Shown: positions 20,401-32,753, counted from the stretch's first letter. The stretch is DNA of 42,747 nucleotides from Collybiopsis luxurians FD-317 M1 (GCA_000827265.1 KN834862.1:101993-144739); one strand, 5' to 3'. A program made the numbers and translations. Notes: generated from the sequence alone by a model not told the origin.

Positions 20401-23400
20401 ATGTCTGGGGAACCTGTGAAATGTTTTGTAAGTGAACAAGAAAGACGGCATCAAGAACAAGAATGCCAAAGAGCAGCGAGAGCTACAAGGTTCCAGAGAA
20501 GAGAGGAGCGATGTGGAGCTTCTACACTGGACGACTGCTCAGTTTCATCAGCACCTGCGAGAGGTGCCATACCCTCAAGAACAGGGGAAATTTTGGAACA
20601 TAATGATAGAAACCCATTTGACCTGGAAAATCCTGTTGAACATGGGTCTCCTCATGTTCTGGGACACCTGGTCTCGACACCATATGTTTCGAGTTGCTCC
20701 CAGTGAGGTCAGCCATATCATATGGCAGCGAGAGCTGACTCGAGGCTAGCCATGAGGCCAACACAAAGTGCCCCAATAACACCCAAGAAAGGAAGGGAAC
20801 AAGAAACAATTCATTTATCAGAATTAACTTGTTCCCCGGAAGATCCTCGAGGCTTTAGTGTGGGAGTCAGCTCAACACGCCCCTTCTACACACCAACTCA
20901 TCCTGAGAATGAGGATTATTATGAAGATATTGGCATATCTCCAATGACACAATATACATCTATAGGAGTGAGACATGAGGTCATCTCCCCATTAGAACAT
21001 ATCAGATGTCCACTTCCTCTCACACCAAGAGAAGAAGAATCTAAATTTGCATTGCAACAATCAGAATGAGAGATGAGTCAGGGGTTATACCCATTGGGTC
21101 CACTATCATTAAGGGGCCCACAGTCTCCATTCAATTTAAAACGGTCTACTCTGATAGTAGAAAGCGATGCGATACAGGCTCAGGGATTGTTGAGTCCAAT
21201 CCCCAATATAAGTAGAAGAACTGTCTCATCGCTGGAGCAAAGCAGTCCATTACCTGCTCCTCCAACAACAGAAGAATTTGTGAAGGAGACACAGAGTTGG
21301 AACCACAAGAGTTCCTTAATGTCTCCTCCCTACCCGAATGTTCGTGTCGTACTGTCGACAGAATTAACACATCAATTGGTTGATCTACTTCAAATCAATC
21401 AATGCACACATTTTGAATTAATAAAGGCAATGTGACACTATATTCGAATTATTAACAGTCGAGACCCAGAAATGAAGGACAATCTGTGGGTACTAGCTGC
21501 CTATTTTCAGAAACATTTAATGCAATGACCTTCCCAGCTACCTAATGGAATAAATAATGAAATATTCCAGTCAAAAGAAGTATATGAAGGAGCCCTATGG
21601 CTATCACAGCTGATTATGGATCCCGAACGAATGGAAATGGTGAACGAGGCCACCATGAGGCATCTCGAGTCAATACAAAAATCTCGAATCGATTTTCCGC
21701 TTAATACAATAGTGGATAACAAAGAGAGGAAAACACTGAACTCTCCTACATTATCACTATTAGATAAAGTGGAACAAGGACAGTCTGCAAGAGCAGATGA
21801 CCTTATTGGGGGTTACAGTTATACCAGTCAATTTTGGGACCAGCAGAAAATAGCTCAGGTGGCAAAGGAGTATTGTAGATCTATGGAAAATACTACTACT
21901 CCAAGTTATGAGGATCTGGAAGAGTCAAGGCAACTTCCACCCACTGAACTGGACTGCAGGCTGCTAATAGTACCTGAAGAAAGGGGTGAACACCAGGTGA
22001 GGACAGCCAATGGGGTTTGGGAACTCAAACCCTCCTCAGAAAAGTCTCAAAAGGAGGAGAATGAATTCTTTTCAGAAAGAACTGCGAGACGTTTGGCATT
22101 GCAAAACACCAGTGACATGCTGATGAGTGCAATAAATCCTCGAGATGAGGATATTTGCCTAGCGAAGCAGTACAAGGAGAGAATCCATGGAGATGTGGGA
22201 GGCTCATGGGTACTAAGAGCCCAGATGGAATCAGTGACAGATGAGCTGGAAGCTGCTATGACCACAGGGGATCCTCATACAAGTCTCAAAACCCAAACCA
22301 AGCAGGAGATTTTCTCTCCCAGAGCAGAACATTTGCAAGCTGGAAGCTCAAAAGTATGTATTGGAGGTGAAATTCCTCTCAATGCAGCTCTACAATTGGA
22401 AAGATGGGCTGCCCGAGACAAGTATGCTGTATCGATGACTCGTTTTGCTAATGAATCTCACCCTGTGGGTCAATATCCCGAACAAACAGTGACAGAGCCC
22501 AATTTGGGATGCTCATTATGGCCGAATCATTTGGGATTCAGAACTGACGGTCTGACATATCATAGAAGAGAAACACCTGAAGCTTTCCATGAGAATAATC
22601 GGTTGGAAGGACTGGGTTGGAATGCAAGGGGTTTGGTGAATTCCCCAAATACCACCGGACCAGGAATTCCTTTCTCATCTCAATATTCAGATCCAGGAAA
22701 CACAGCCTGAGTCAGTGAACAGCAAAACCAATGGGAAACGTTGGGACCAGGTCAGGTAAAATGGTGGAATATGGCATATGCCCCACCCTCAGGGGAAAGG
22801 AATGAATTCGAGAATGAAGGATTTAACTTCGTGAGAAGTTGAGATGACTGGGATCTCTCATTTTCTGAAGACCAGCTTCGCCCTTCAGCTCTCGAGACTC
22901 ATCACCCAATGCCCCCACTAGAGAAAAAGGAATTCACCCCCCTACAAAATGTAAAGGGTAGAGGGAAAGTGGTTAATCCTTTCACTAGGGAATTGAGTCG
23001 TCAGACTTCTGAACCACTGAGAATCACAGAATTCCCCCCTCAACAGCCTGCAGTTCAACAAACAGTGCATGTCCCACCACCAGTAGTTGTGGAAACCGTT
23101 CTGCAGGCTGCAGGATTCACTCCACCTGTATTTACAGCTGCTCCTAGGCAATATGTCCATCCAACTGGCAGAAATTTCAACTCGATACCTGCAATTCCAC
23201 ATAGAACACCCAGACAAGTAACGAATGATTATCACCCTATCGTCTCAATGCGTCAGGAATCTGTGAGAGTTCCAGCTGAACAATATTGGAGATTGGGGAC
23301 TCAAGAATATAGACCCTACGTAGCAGAGCCGACATATGACTACTTGAATTGTGCCAGTACCTACAGAGGGTATGGAGTAGCAGGAGCTCCAGGAGGAGCT

Positions 23401-24870
23401 CCAGGAGGACCCCTGTATGGAGGAGTCACGCAGACGGGAGGAATTAGTGATGGAAATTTGGAAAGAGAAAGAGGTAGTAGAAATGGCAGTTTTAGAGGGG
23501 GATCTGGAGGTGGACCAGGGGGACCGGGGGGACCAGGAGGACCAGGTAGCCCAGGAGGACCACCTGACAATCCTGACGATTGGGGTTCGAATCACAATGC
23601 ATATTGGCACCCGGCAAATGGATGGGTAGCTGTACAAGGCCCCAGAGGCGAGAGAGGAGAACTGGGTCCTGCAGGACGAGATGCGAGTCAGATTCCAGAA
23701 TTTGATCAGCGAAAAGATCGATTAAATAACAAAGCGAAACTCAATGTCAAAAAACCTGATCCTTTCGATGGTTCTGATAGGTGGAAATGGGAACCTTTCC
23801 TCTCACAAGTCTGCCGCACTTTCATGGCCAAGCCTACTATCTACGAGAATGACTCAGATAAAATTGGTTTTGCTGTCTCGTATCTGACAGGGGCAGCAGC
23901 TGCTCACTACGATAATTTGCTGAAACAGGAAGAGGCTGGGATCCCAGTCCCTGCTCTCCATACTTGGATTGATTTTGTCGCAGAATTCACATCGTATTTC
24001 AGATTATTTGATCCTGCATGAGACGCACAGGTGAAACTGGCCTGGATCAAACAGATGGACCATGAATCGTTTGCAACATTTATTATTCGATTCCAGGAAT
24101 ATGCATTCAAGATGGGATACAACAACACGGCATTAGTAGCAATGCTCCAAGGGGCAGTAACAAGGAGTCTCGATGTGACAGTAGCGGCTCAAACTCATCC
24201 CCCTCAGAATTATCCACAATGGGTACAGTGATTCCAGGAGTTGGACAATTCGATTCATGCAACCAATGCAGCTCATTCTTGTGGAGGAAATTCTGGTTTT
24301 GGGATGTATAATCCTATGGCCCCATTGAATCCTCAAAACTCTAACCTGCGACAAGGATCCAATAGTAATAACCCCCAGCAAGCAGGGGGTCAACAAGGTA
24401 GGAATCAAGGTAATTGGAACAATCGACAAAGGGGAGCTGCAGCTTGGGATAGTAATGTAAATTTGGACAATATTAGTGGCACAGTATATGGACAATCTGA
24501 AGACTTTACGAGCGCTTCAAGTCAGAATGGAAATAGTGGAGAAGGCTTAGAAAATCAGGGAGGAAACGATGGAGTCTTGAAAAACCCAGGAGACAAAGAA
24601 TTCCTACAGGCAATTTGAGCTGCCAGGACCCCTGAGCAAGTCAAAGAGTTCCGTCGATGTCGTAAACTGGGACTCTGCTATAATTGTGGTGGATCAGATC
24701 ATATTGGTAAAGATTGCAAGAATAGGGAGAATTGGGACCCTCCAAAAAATGGAACTTCAAGTATAAACAATCAACAAAGTGACCAGTTGAGGGCTGCAAC
24801 CTTTACTCTAGAAGGGGACCCACCTAACGATGAGATTTGGAATGTCGAGATAGAAAATGACTTGGGATAA
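20401..24870 (+). pseudogene. Element B gag, very long, with collagen-like segment
   Basis: One frame of 1490 codons from ATG 20401 to TAA 24868. In-frame TGA stops lie at 20704, 21067, 21433, 21526, 22708, 22840, 24019, 24229 and 24616, each readable as a decayed CGA. The first roughly 1000 codons are an extended, charged, low-complexity head. A glycine-proline-rich, collagen-like segment follows at about 23380-23680, ending GPRGERGELGPAGRDA. The capsid-type gag domain comes next (about 23750-24270: KKPDPFDGSDRWKWEPF, then WIDFVAEFTSYF), and a CCHC zinc knuckle is near 24677-24718 (CYNCGGSDHIGKDC). Gag packages the RNA into cytoplasmic particles. The ancestral start could lie elsewhere in the head region, where a second frame at 20432-20749 is also open. 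Confidence 0.8.
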
Positions 24871-27800
24871 GTGGAGGGGATTCCAGAGACACACTGAGAG
24901 CAGCCTGGAATCCAAAAAACCCTGCTCAAGTGGTCTGTCGTGGGGCAGTAATAGAAAAAACATCCCCAGCTTGTCTCTTGTCTCACTCTGACAACTCATT
25001 TCTTGTCTCGACATGTTTCCCCTTCTCCGATTCCGAAAATCTAAGCTATAATACTCTTATTGATTTGGGCGCAACTTGTTCTTTTATCGATAAAAACCTT
25101 GTGGAAAAATTCCCAAAAAATATCTCTGATTTAGATACTCCAATTCCACTTGAATTATTTGATGGACAGCCAACTTTGGCAGGAGATATAACAAAAATCT
25201 TTAAAGATACTATCAGCTTCGCCAACAGTTCAATTCAAACAGTCAAATTCCTAATAACCCAACTACACCCAATGGCTCCTATTGTGTTAGGTTTACCATG
25301 GCTCAAAGAATTCAATCCTGAAATAAATTGGAAGGATTTGACTTTGACATTTCAAGGAAGAGAACAAATTTCAGCTTCACTAGTTGATTTGTTCACCGGT
25401 ACATGGAACTTGAATACTAGCGAGAAGCAGGACCCATCAGTCCCTGACTTGAAACACAAATCAGCCTATAATGAACAAGAAAATGGGGATGTAGACTTGT
25501 CAGTTTTGGAATTCAATGAATGGTTGCTTTATATGAATTGGGCTAATGAGTATGACAAGGATCTCAAAAAATGGAAAAATAAATACAATATAGGGGAAAA
25601 TGGAAATGGATACTCCAAGAAAGCATTGAAAGCTTGGGCAGAAAGGATTGACAAAAGAAGTTCAAAACTGCCAGCATACAAGCAGAAACGGAGATGGATA
25701 TATAAATGAGTCAGAAAATTGCATCAGGATTCTATTCCACAAGGCCTGTTGACAAGGGTATTAAATATCTCAAAAACCTCTGCACTCCAGCAACAGAGAA
25801 AATGTACAAAATGAGGAATGAAGATAGGAAAACCCGAAAAGGTTGAAAGGAAAATGGGTCCAAACCTCCCAGGCAAGGCAGTAAGTCTCATCAGTGCAGC
25901 TGCAATGGACACTATAATACGAGACGGGATGCCTGCCTATTTCCTGCATATCACCACAGTCTTGAATCAAGTAAATAATGATGATACCATGAATACAGAA
26001 AAATCTGCAACTCACGAGTTGATTCGAGGAAATAGGGAAGTTACAGAAAAACTTCTGACAGAAGCAGAGACTGGAGAATCTCAAAAAGACAAAGAAGAGA
26101 TACTCAAACATGTTCCTGAGAAGTATTGAGACTTCTTGGATGTGTTCTCCCCAGGAGAGGCAAAGGTCTTACCTCCACACTGTCCATACAATTTAAAAAT
26201 TGAGACAGAAGGGGACTCAGCCCCTCCCTTTGGGAAACTCTATAACATGTCAGAAATGGAACTAAAAGCCCTAAAGGATTTTATCGATGATATGCTAGGG
26301 AAAGGGTTTATTAGAGCCTCCAACTCACCTGCTGGGGCTCCAGTTCTATTCATAAAAAAGAAGGATGGAAGCCTAAGGCTTTGTGTTGACTATCGGGCCT
26401 TAAATCGAATCACAAGAAAGAATAGGTATCCCTTACCCCTTATAGGCCCACTTGTTGACCAACTACAAAGGGCAAAATATTTTATGAAACTCAATTTGAG
26501 AGCAGGATATAACAATGTCCAAATAGCGGAAGGCCACGAGTGGAAAACAGCATTTCGTATGCAATACGGATCCTACAAAATGTTGGTCATGCCTTTCGGG
26601 TTAACAAACGCCCCCTCAGCTTTCCAATTTTTTATGAACAACATTTTCCATGATTTACTGGATGTATGTGTGGTTATTTACTTGGACAACATTCTCATTT
26701 ATTCAGATGATGAAAAAACCCACGAGGAACAAGTCCAAAAGGTATTACAAAGGCTACAAGACAACCACCTACACACAAAACCAGAAAAATGCAGTTTCGA
26801 TACCGACACAGTTGAATATTTGGGGGTAATAATAAATCCTAAAGGAGTGTCAATGGATCAGTCCAAAGTCAAAGCCATAACATCTTGGCCAGTTCTATGG
26901 AATATAAAAGAACTGCAATCATTCCTGGGTTTTGCAAATTTCTATTGCAGATTTATTGACAATTATAGCGGCATAACGAAAGCCCTAATGTCACTACTGC
27001 GAAAGGATGCCATTTGGCATTGGGACGAGTCGTGTCAAAGGTGTTTCGATTTATTAAAAAATGCCTTTACACATGCCCCAGTGCTACGACATTTCGACCC
27101 AGAACTTCCAATTATTCTGGAATGTGATGCATCAGATTGGGCAATAGCAGGAATATTGTCTCAGCTGGATCCGAAAACTGGAGAAATACATCTGATTGCT
27201 TTTCATACTTGATCCATGATACCAGCGGAAATAAATTACAATATTTACAACAAAGAACTACTGGCTATCATGGAATGTTTTAAAGTTTGGAGAGCTTATT
27301 GTGACAGGTCGAGATTCCAAATCCAAGTCTATTCCAATCACAATAACCTGCAGTGGTTTACGACTACCAAACAGTTGTCGGCAAGACAAGCGAGGTGGTC
27401 AGAGGCCTTATCAGGATTTGACTTCCGAATCAACTATAGACCTGGAACTTTGGGAGCAAAACCAGACGCTTTGACGAGACAAGCAGATGTATACCCAAAG
27501 AAAGGAATCGATAGGGACTCTGCCAGAGCAGGAAGAGAGCAAATATTGATTCCTCCGGAACGACTCAACACAGCATTGCTTTTGAATGAGGACTTGTTAT
27601 TAGAACAGATTCAAAAGGCGGAACAAGATGAATTCATGCGAGATACAATAAAGCAGATTCGAGAAGGAAAGATTAAAAATGTGGTATTTGAAAATGGGGT
27701 ACTTAAATGACAAGGTCGGATATATGTCCCTAATGACACAAACCTTCGACGAGAAGTACTATCTGCCTATCACGATCACGCACTCAGAGGACATCCGGGT

Positions 27801-29117
27801 GAGAAGAAAACAAAAAAAATACTCAATCAGTTGTTCTTTTGGAAAGGAAGCAGCAAAGATGTACATCATTATGTACAAAGCTGCCATACTTGTATAAGAT
27901 CCAAGGCTAGAAGAACTCTCCGATATGGGAATCTGAAACCTCTACCCATTGGGCAAAGACCCTGGAGCTCAATTTCAATGGATCATATAGTACAACTTCT
28001 GAAAGCAGGAAAGGAACAATGCAATGCAATCCTAGTAGTAGTAGATTGGCTCACAAAACAAGCCATCTATATTCCCTGTCACACAACAGACACTGCAAAG
28101 GAATTTGCAAGACTATTTCTCGAAAATGTATTCTCGAAACATGGGCTACCAGTGGATATCGTCTCTGATCAGGGAAGCTTGTTCATCTCCCAGTTTTGGA
28201 AGGAATTGTGTAAGATACTTGGTATCGAGTCTTGTCTCTCGACAGCATATCACCCTCAAATGGATGGGCAGACAGAGAGAACTAATCAAAGCCTCGAAGG
28301 ATACCTAAGAATCTATACATTTTACAACCAAGACAACTGGGATGCCTTATTACCTATCGCAGAATTCGTATACAACAACATGCCCCATTCAACTACAGGA
28401 TTAACACCCTTCTTCGCGAATAAAGGATACCATCTGAAACTTTCAATCAACCTTTCAAAGGTGAACAACTCAGAAGCAAACCAGTATGCTACCGAGTTAA
28501 AAGAAATACACAAATATTTAAAACAACGAATATACGAAGCAAACGAGGCAGCAGCGAATCAGTTCAATCGCCACCGTGCAGGAAATCCTGATTGGAAAAA
28601 GGGCGACCAAGTCTGGTTGGATATGGGTAACATCCAAACAAGAAGGCCTACCAAAAAATTGGATCACAAGTGGGCAGGACCCTACATGATACTTGATAAA
28701 ATAGGATCTCATGCCTATCGACTCGAGTTACCAGGGGACCTACAACAAATCCATAATGTATTCCATGTTGATAGACTAAAACCCCATCACCCAGATCCTT
28801 TCCAGTGAGTCGTATCGCCACCCCCACCAATCTTCATTAAAGGGGAACCGGAATATGAAGTCAAGTCGATAAAAGCCAGTCATCCAATGGGAGAAATGGA
28901 CAGAGGAATCCAGTATTTGATTAAATGGAAAGGGTATGACAAGGAGTCCTGGATTCCCTGGAAAGGTATGGTAGGAAGTATTGATTTGATTTGCGAGTAG
29001 GAGAAAGCACATCCGAGGAAATAAAAGTTACCTCTCGAGCGCCTCAAAGAACTTGAAAGCCTAGCCCTGCGAGATGAGGAGGAAAGGGAGTTGAGACAAG
29101 CAGCTGAAGCTGTCATT
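24861..29117 (+). pseudogene. Element B pol: PR, RT, RNase H, IN, chromodomain
   Basis: Reads in the -1 frame relative to gag, the two frames overlapping only at 24861-24870. Protease near 25059 has DLG where DSG or DTG is normal. RT (about 26150-26950) has KLNLRAG and YLDN where Asp is expected at both N positions (26493 and 26688). RNase H has YNKELLA and YSNH in place of Asp (27249 and 27336). Integrase has an HHCC finger (YHDHALRGH to CHTC). Its full catalytic triad is at 27981, 28167 and 28275 (D,D-35-E spacing exact). A chromodomain follows near 28850-28970 (YEVKSI to LIKWKGYDKESWIPW). In-frame stops lie at 25707, 26127, 27210, 27708 and 28806 (all TGA), with TAG near 28998. The stop codons and catalytic losses fit CpG decay. 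Confidence 0.85.
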
Positions 29118-29149
29118 TAATTGGGAGAAATGACTCTTGAAATCGAAAC

Positions 29150-29171
29150 CTCAACCTTAAAGGGGGGGTAA
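29150..29171 (+). other. Polypurine-like tract directly behind pol
   Basis: CTCAACCTTAAAGGGGGGGT followed by AA, about 30 nt after the pol stop. It resembles the tract before the 3' LTR (32731-32753: CTCAAGGCCCTT, eight G, TAA). In a normal element one such tract would sit here with the LTR following. Together the two tracts bracket the antisense cassette. Confidence 0.6.
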
Positions 29172-29326
29172 AAGCAATACTTCAAGTTTTCATTTCCAAT
29201 TTCTCAACACGTTTCTCTTTATTATTATCAAAAATCATAACAAATTCACAATTCTATTTCAGGGAAATAAAGCATACAGTGGGCATAGATTGGGATATAC
29301 AGATACAGAAGGCTGGAACGGAAGGA

Positions 29327-30270
29327 CTAATCAAAGGACGACTCGATTAATTCGTCATGTTTGGCTCGAACGTCAAAAGGGATTCCAAATACTTCCTCCA
29401 GTTCCCGGGCATATAAATCCTCAACTCGCTCAATCTCCATCTGCTCCCATATATGCTGCAAGGTCAGAGCCATGTGGAGGCTGGGATCCACCAATTCATC
29501 TTCATTCTTCTCGACCAACGAATAGGTCAAAGGATCCTTCCCGGTACAAACAAAGTAGGCATTAGGGTGACCAGATGAAAAGATCACTACAGGAGATGTA
29601 TTGCAAGTCTCGACAAGAGTACTGGGAAGGGAAGTGGTATTGAGAGAAGGAATGAAATTGGATAGGGAATCGGGAGTAGAGTCACTCTTCATCTTGAAAG
29701 CAAAGGAGTCAGAGGAAGGACCACCCCATACGTCCATAGGGGCAACAGTGCTAGTAGTCACTGGTTCCAAGGGCAGATCTCCAATATTCAAGAGACAATG
29801 AAACTCCTTGTAAATGCCGTGAAATCAAGATAATTCAACTCCACGCCCCTGGGCCAAAGCTTCAGCAGCAAGTTGGAGGTTGTGGGACTCGATGAGAGAG
29901 TCTCGCAACTCCTTAATAACCCGATCTTGCTCCTTAATGGTCACTTCAGCAGTTTTATGAAGATATCTGGCTTCCTGGGCATCTCGCTAGGAAGGATCAG
30001 TGAGCCATGGAAATCCTACGGCAAGTCAAAAAGACATACAGACAACTCGAGCATCTTATCTTCAAATTCCTGCGTGGTTTGACTCAAGAGTTCTCGCAAC
30101 TCGTGAATCTCATTGGATTGACCCTTGACAACCCTCTGCAGTCGCCCAAACTCACAACGAGCTTGGTTCACAAGGACATCCTGATCAGATACAACTTGAG
30201 AAATACTCTCAGCAGCATCAGTGAGATGATCTAAGAACGAAGCAGAGTCAAAGGGAGAAGGGGAAGCCAT
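29327..30270 (-). pseudogene. Antisense accessory gene 2 of element B, frameshifted
   Basis: From ATG 30270 the minus strand encodes about 84 residues of acidic coiled coil (FLDHLTDAAESISQVV to FEDKMLELSVCLFDLP), ending at TAG 30016. Another minus-strand frame resumes near 29986 with RDAQEARYLHKTAEV, continues through a TGA after RGVELS, and ends at TAG 29327 with a Glu-rich tail (RELEEVFGIPFDVRAKHDEL). The two halves look like one coiled-coil protein broken by a small deletion near 29990-30015. I do not recognise a named family. It is antisense to gag-pol and lies wholly inside the element. Two of its breaks (TGA and the indel) make it non-functional. Confidence 0.55.
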
Positions 30271-30515
30271 GACAAGGGAGGATCTCAAAATGAGGATCTC
30301 AAAATAGTCTCAAAAGGTGTCCTTTTATCAAGACAAGGATGCCCGATACGAACCTAATAAGGGATGAAATGTGCAGCCACATGCATATGCCTCATGGAAA
30401 TTTTTGAATACTTCGATTCTCAGGAGATCTCTTATTTCGAACCCGGGGCAATTTCTTATTCACACAAAGGAGGGGCCCAAAAAAGAAAGAAAGGATTTAA
30501 TTCAGAAGGAAGTAC

Positions 30516-30536
30516 AAAAAAAAAAAAAAAAAAAAA
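30516..30536 (+). repeat. A21 homopolymer between the antisense genes
   Basis: Twenty-one A in a row on the plus strand, between the end of antisense gene 1 (30590) and the start of antisense gene 2 (30270). On the coding (minus) strand it is T21 upstream of gene 2, so it could be part of its promoter or a slippage-grown tract. Confidence 0.7.
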
Positions 30537-30589
30537 TTTAGGAATAGGAGGGAGCTATCTAGATACAAGAAGTTTACAAGCCAAAAGTC

Positions 30590-32557
30590 CTATGAACTAC
30601 TAGAAGAAGGTTTTGAAGGTGAGGCAGCAGCAAACTGCCCTCAGACTGACTCAAAAAGCTGCCAAAGCTGGGCGAGTTCTTCATCTTGCAACTTTGACTC
30701 TTCTGCTGCGACTCGACGGGCCTCTTCACTGGCAGCCAATTTCTTCTTCAACTCCTCCATCTCGCCATCCTGAGCTTCCATTGCTTCCCTTAGTTGTTGA
30801 ACCTCCTATAAGATACCCTATCAAAACACTAAAACAGTTGAAAGAGAAGAAGGGAACTTACTGTCAACTGAACGTCACCTGTGAAACGTCGAACAAAGGA
30901 TTTGAGTCGAGTCAGCTCTTCATCCTTATCCTTCAACTGCAAGTCACGCGAGACCACTTGTTCCTGTGGACAGAGATTCTCGGTCTCCAAACAATCTGAC
31001 TTCCACAACAAGGCTTGATATTCCCAATATGCTCAGAGGAGCTCATCTTGCTGAGCATCAACAATATTGGCAGAAGACAAGTTGATCATCGAGAGGGACT
31101 CAATGAACTGGGTTAACCCGCTATTCAAAAATGGGGCGGGAGGTTCAGAAGAGGGATGATTCTATAAAGGGAATGTCGAAACAATTAGCGATACAATGAA
31201 AAACTGGAAATAAAGAAGTTATGCACCAGTTGCTCCTCGAGTTCATTAAAAATGCCTTGAACCATCCCATCTGCCAATGCCCAGAGATCTTGCTCTAACA
31301 TCTTCTTACCAGGACCAGACAATAATTCAGCAATCCGCGTAACAACACACTCGATCGCAGTTCGAATCACTAAAAACAGAGGTAGTTAGGATGACCATAT
31401 GAGTAAAAACAATATTCAAAGAAAAAAGGAGGAAACTTACTCTCATCTTGAGACAGATTAGAACTGTTGGATGGAACTGGTTTGATGAGAGGTTCAAAAA
31501 ACCAAATTTTCAAGCCAGAGACCTCATGATAAGACTGCCTATTGTCGGCTTGCCAAATGACTGCAGGTTTCATCAGAACTGGAGCAGGCGCTGCAGGAAT
31601 AGGAACGGGTGCAAGAGAAACATCCTCCAGGTAGTCTAGATCCATGGAATCCATGGCATCGGGAACCTCCATTTCGACATCGTTATCTACGGGGTCACGA
31701 ACGACCTCCTTCCCCTTGCAAGACGGAGCCAGAATAACTGGCTTGCGACTCGGCTCCCCTAAACACACCCTCTCTTGCTGAAGGAGCTGACTCTTTTGAA
31801 AGGCGTTCGAAGAGACGACTAGAATGATGATGAGTATTTATCCTATCACAGACTCACCGGACTTACCTGCTTTCCTTTTGCCCTCCTGAACCCTCAGTTT
31901 CTCCGAAGCCAATCCCAGCTCCTCCGGATGTTTGCGATAATAAGGGTAATCGCATAACCCAGTCGTTAGGGCAGCCCATTCCTCATCCCGACTGACAAAG
32001 TTCCCGCAACTCAACACAAAGCAATAGGTGACAACGAGGGGAAGCTTCACAAGGATATGGAACTGTAAGAGTCAGAAGATGCTTTTGAATGAACAAAATT
32101 TCTTGCTGGTTGGGTAGTTCATCTCGCAAGTGGCACAGGAGAGTGAATTTGATCGAAGGGTGCAGGAGGATTGGAGATTATGCAAAGCACAATACTCGCA
32201 AGAGGGGTAGAGTGCGAATATCTTACGCCACTCATTATCAGGCACCTGTTCCAAAACTTCCGGACTCGAATTGGCAAGATATGCATCATCATAGATGGAT
32301 TGGATGTTGGAAGGAAGGGAAGAAGGGGTACTGCCGGAGACCGGGACAGAGGGATACATGAGGAGCAAACTATGCTCGAATGCCATGCGCTGCATCTTCT
32401 TAGCCGCAGAAGGAACAGAAGGGAGGGCATTGGAAAGAGGAATGGCCAACATTGGTTGGACGGCTGGGGGAAATTTGAAAATAATTCTAGGCCTCGACCC
32501 TCCTGGATTACTGGAGGAGGCAGCTGGTTGGTTGGGGAACATTTGTGAAGCAGACAT
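30590..32557 (-). pseudogene. Antisense accessory gene 1 of element B, five exons
   Basis: Exons on the minus strand: 32557-31867, 31818-31441, 31369-31227, 31161-30862 and 30805-30590. All four introns are GT-AG and short (48 to 71 nt). The exons sum to 1728 nt (576 codons including the stop) with phases that match at every junction. Inside are three TGA codons (32074, 31035 and 30643), each readable as decayed CGA. Residues 120-155 hold six cysteines in C-x2-C-x8-C-x8-C-x2-C-x10-C, close to a fungal Zn2Cys6 cluster. The middle is acidic and proline-rich and the end is a heptad-like coiled coil (EELKKKLAASEEARRVAAEE). That plan suggests a nuclear DNA- or protein-binding regulator, but this is inference. 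It lies between pol and the 3' LTR, antisense to the element RNA. Confidence 0.7.
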
Positions 32558-32730
32558 AGTGGTCAAAGGAAGAGGGGAAAATAACTCAAAAACCCAGAGT
32601 GCCAGCTTTATAAGGCCTTCGGACTTAGAATTTTCAATTGAAATCCGGCAGCTGGCACATCAAAACTCAATCTGACAGTGCGGCAGTCACAACACTGTGT
32701 CGCATCAAAAGCTACATGTCCTTTCGAGGG

Positions 32731-32753
32731 CTCAAGGCCCTTGGGGGGGGTAA
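32731..32753 (+). other. Polypurine tract before the 3' LTR of element B
   Basis: CTCAAGGCCCTT, eight G and TAA directly precede the LTR start TGTTATG. This is the normal place for plus-strand priming. The tract is similar to 29150-29171 behind pol. Confidence 0.7.

Noticed and set aside
20432..20749. Separate small gene at the start of element B
   Set aside because: It overlaps the gag frame that stays open, apart from CGA-derived stops, through the whole gag. No motif supports it as a separate protein, though the frame of the ancestral gag head is not fully settled here.
22047..22265. Minus-strand open frames across element B gag
   Set aside because: They are shadows of the gag frame, with no motif and no splice-consistent continuation, unlike the antisense genes at 29327-32557.
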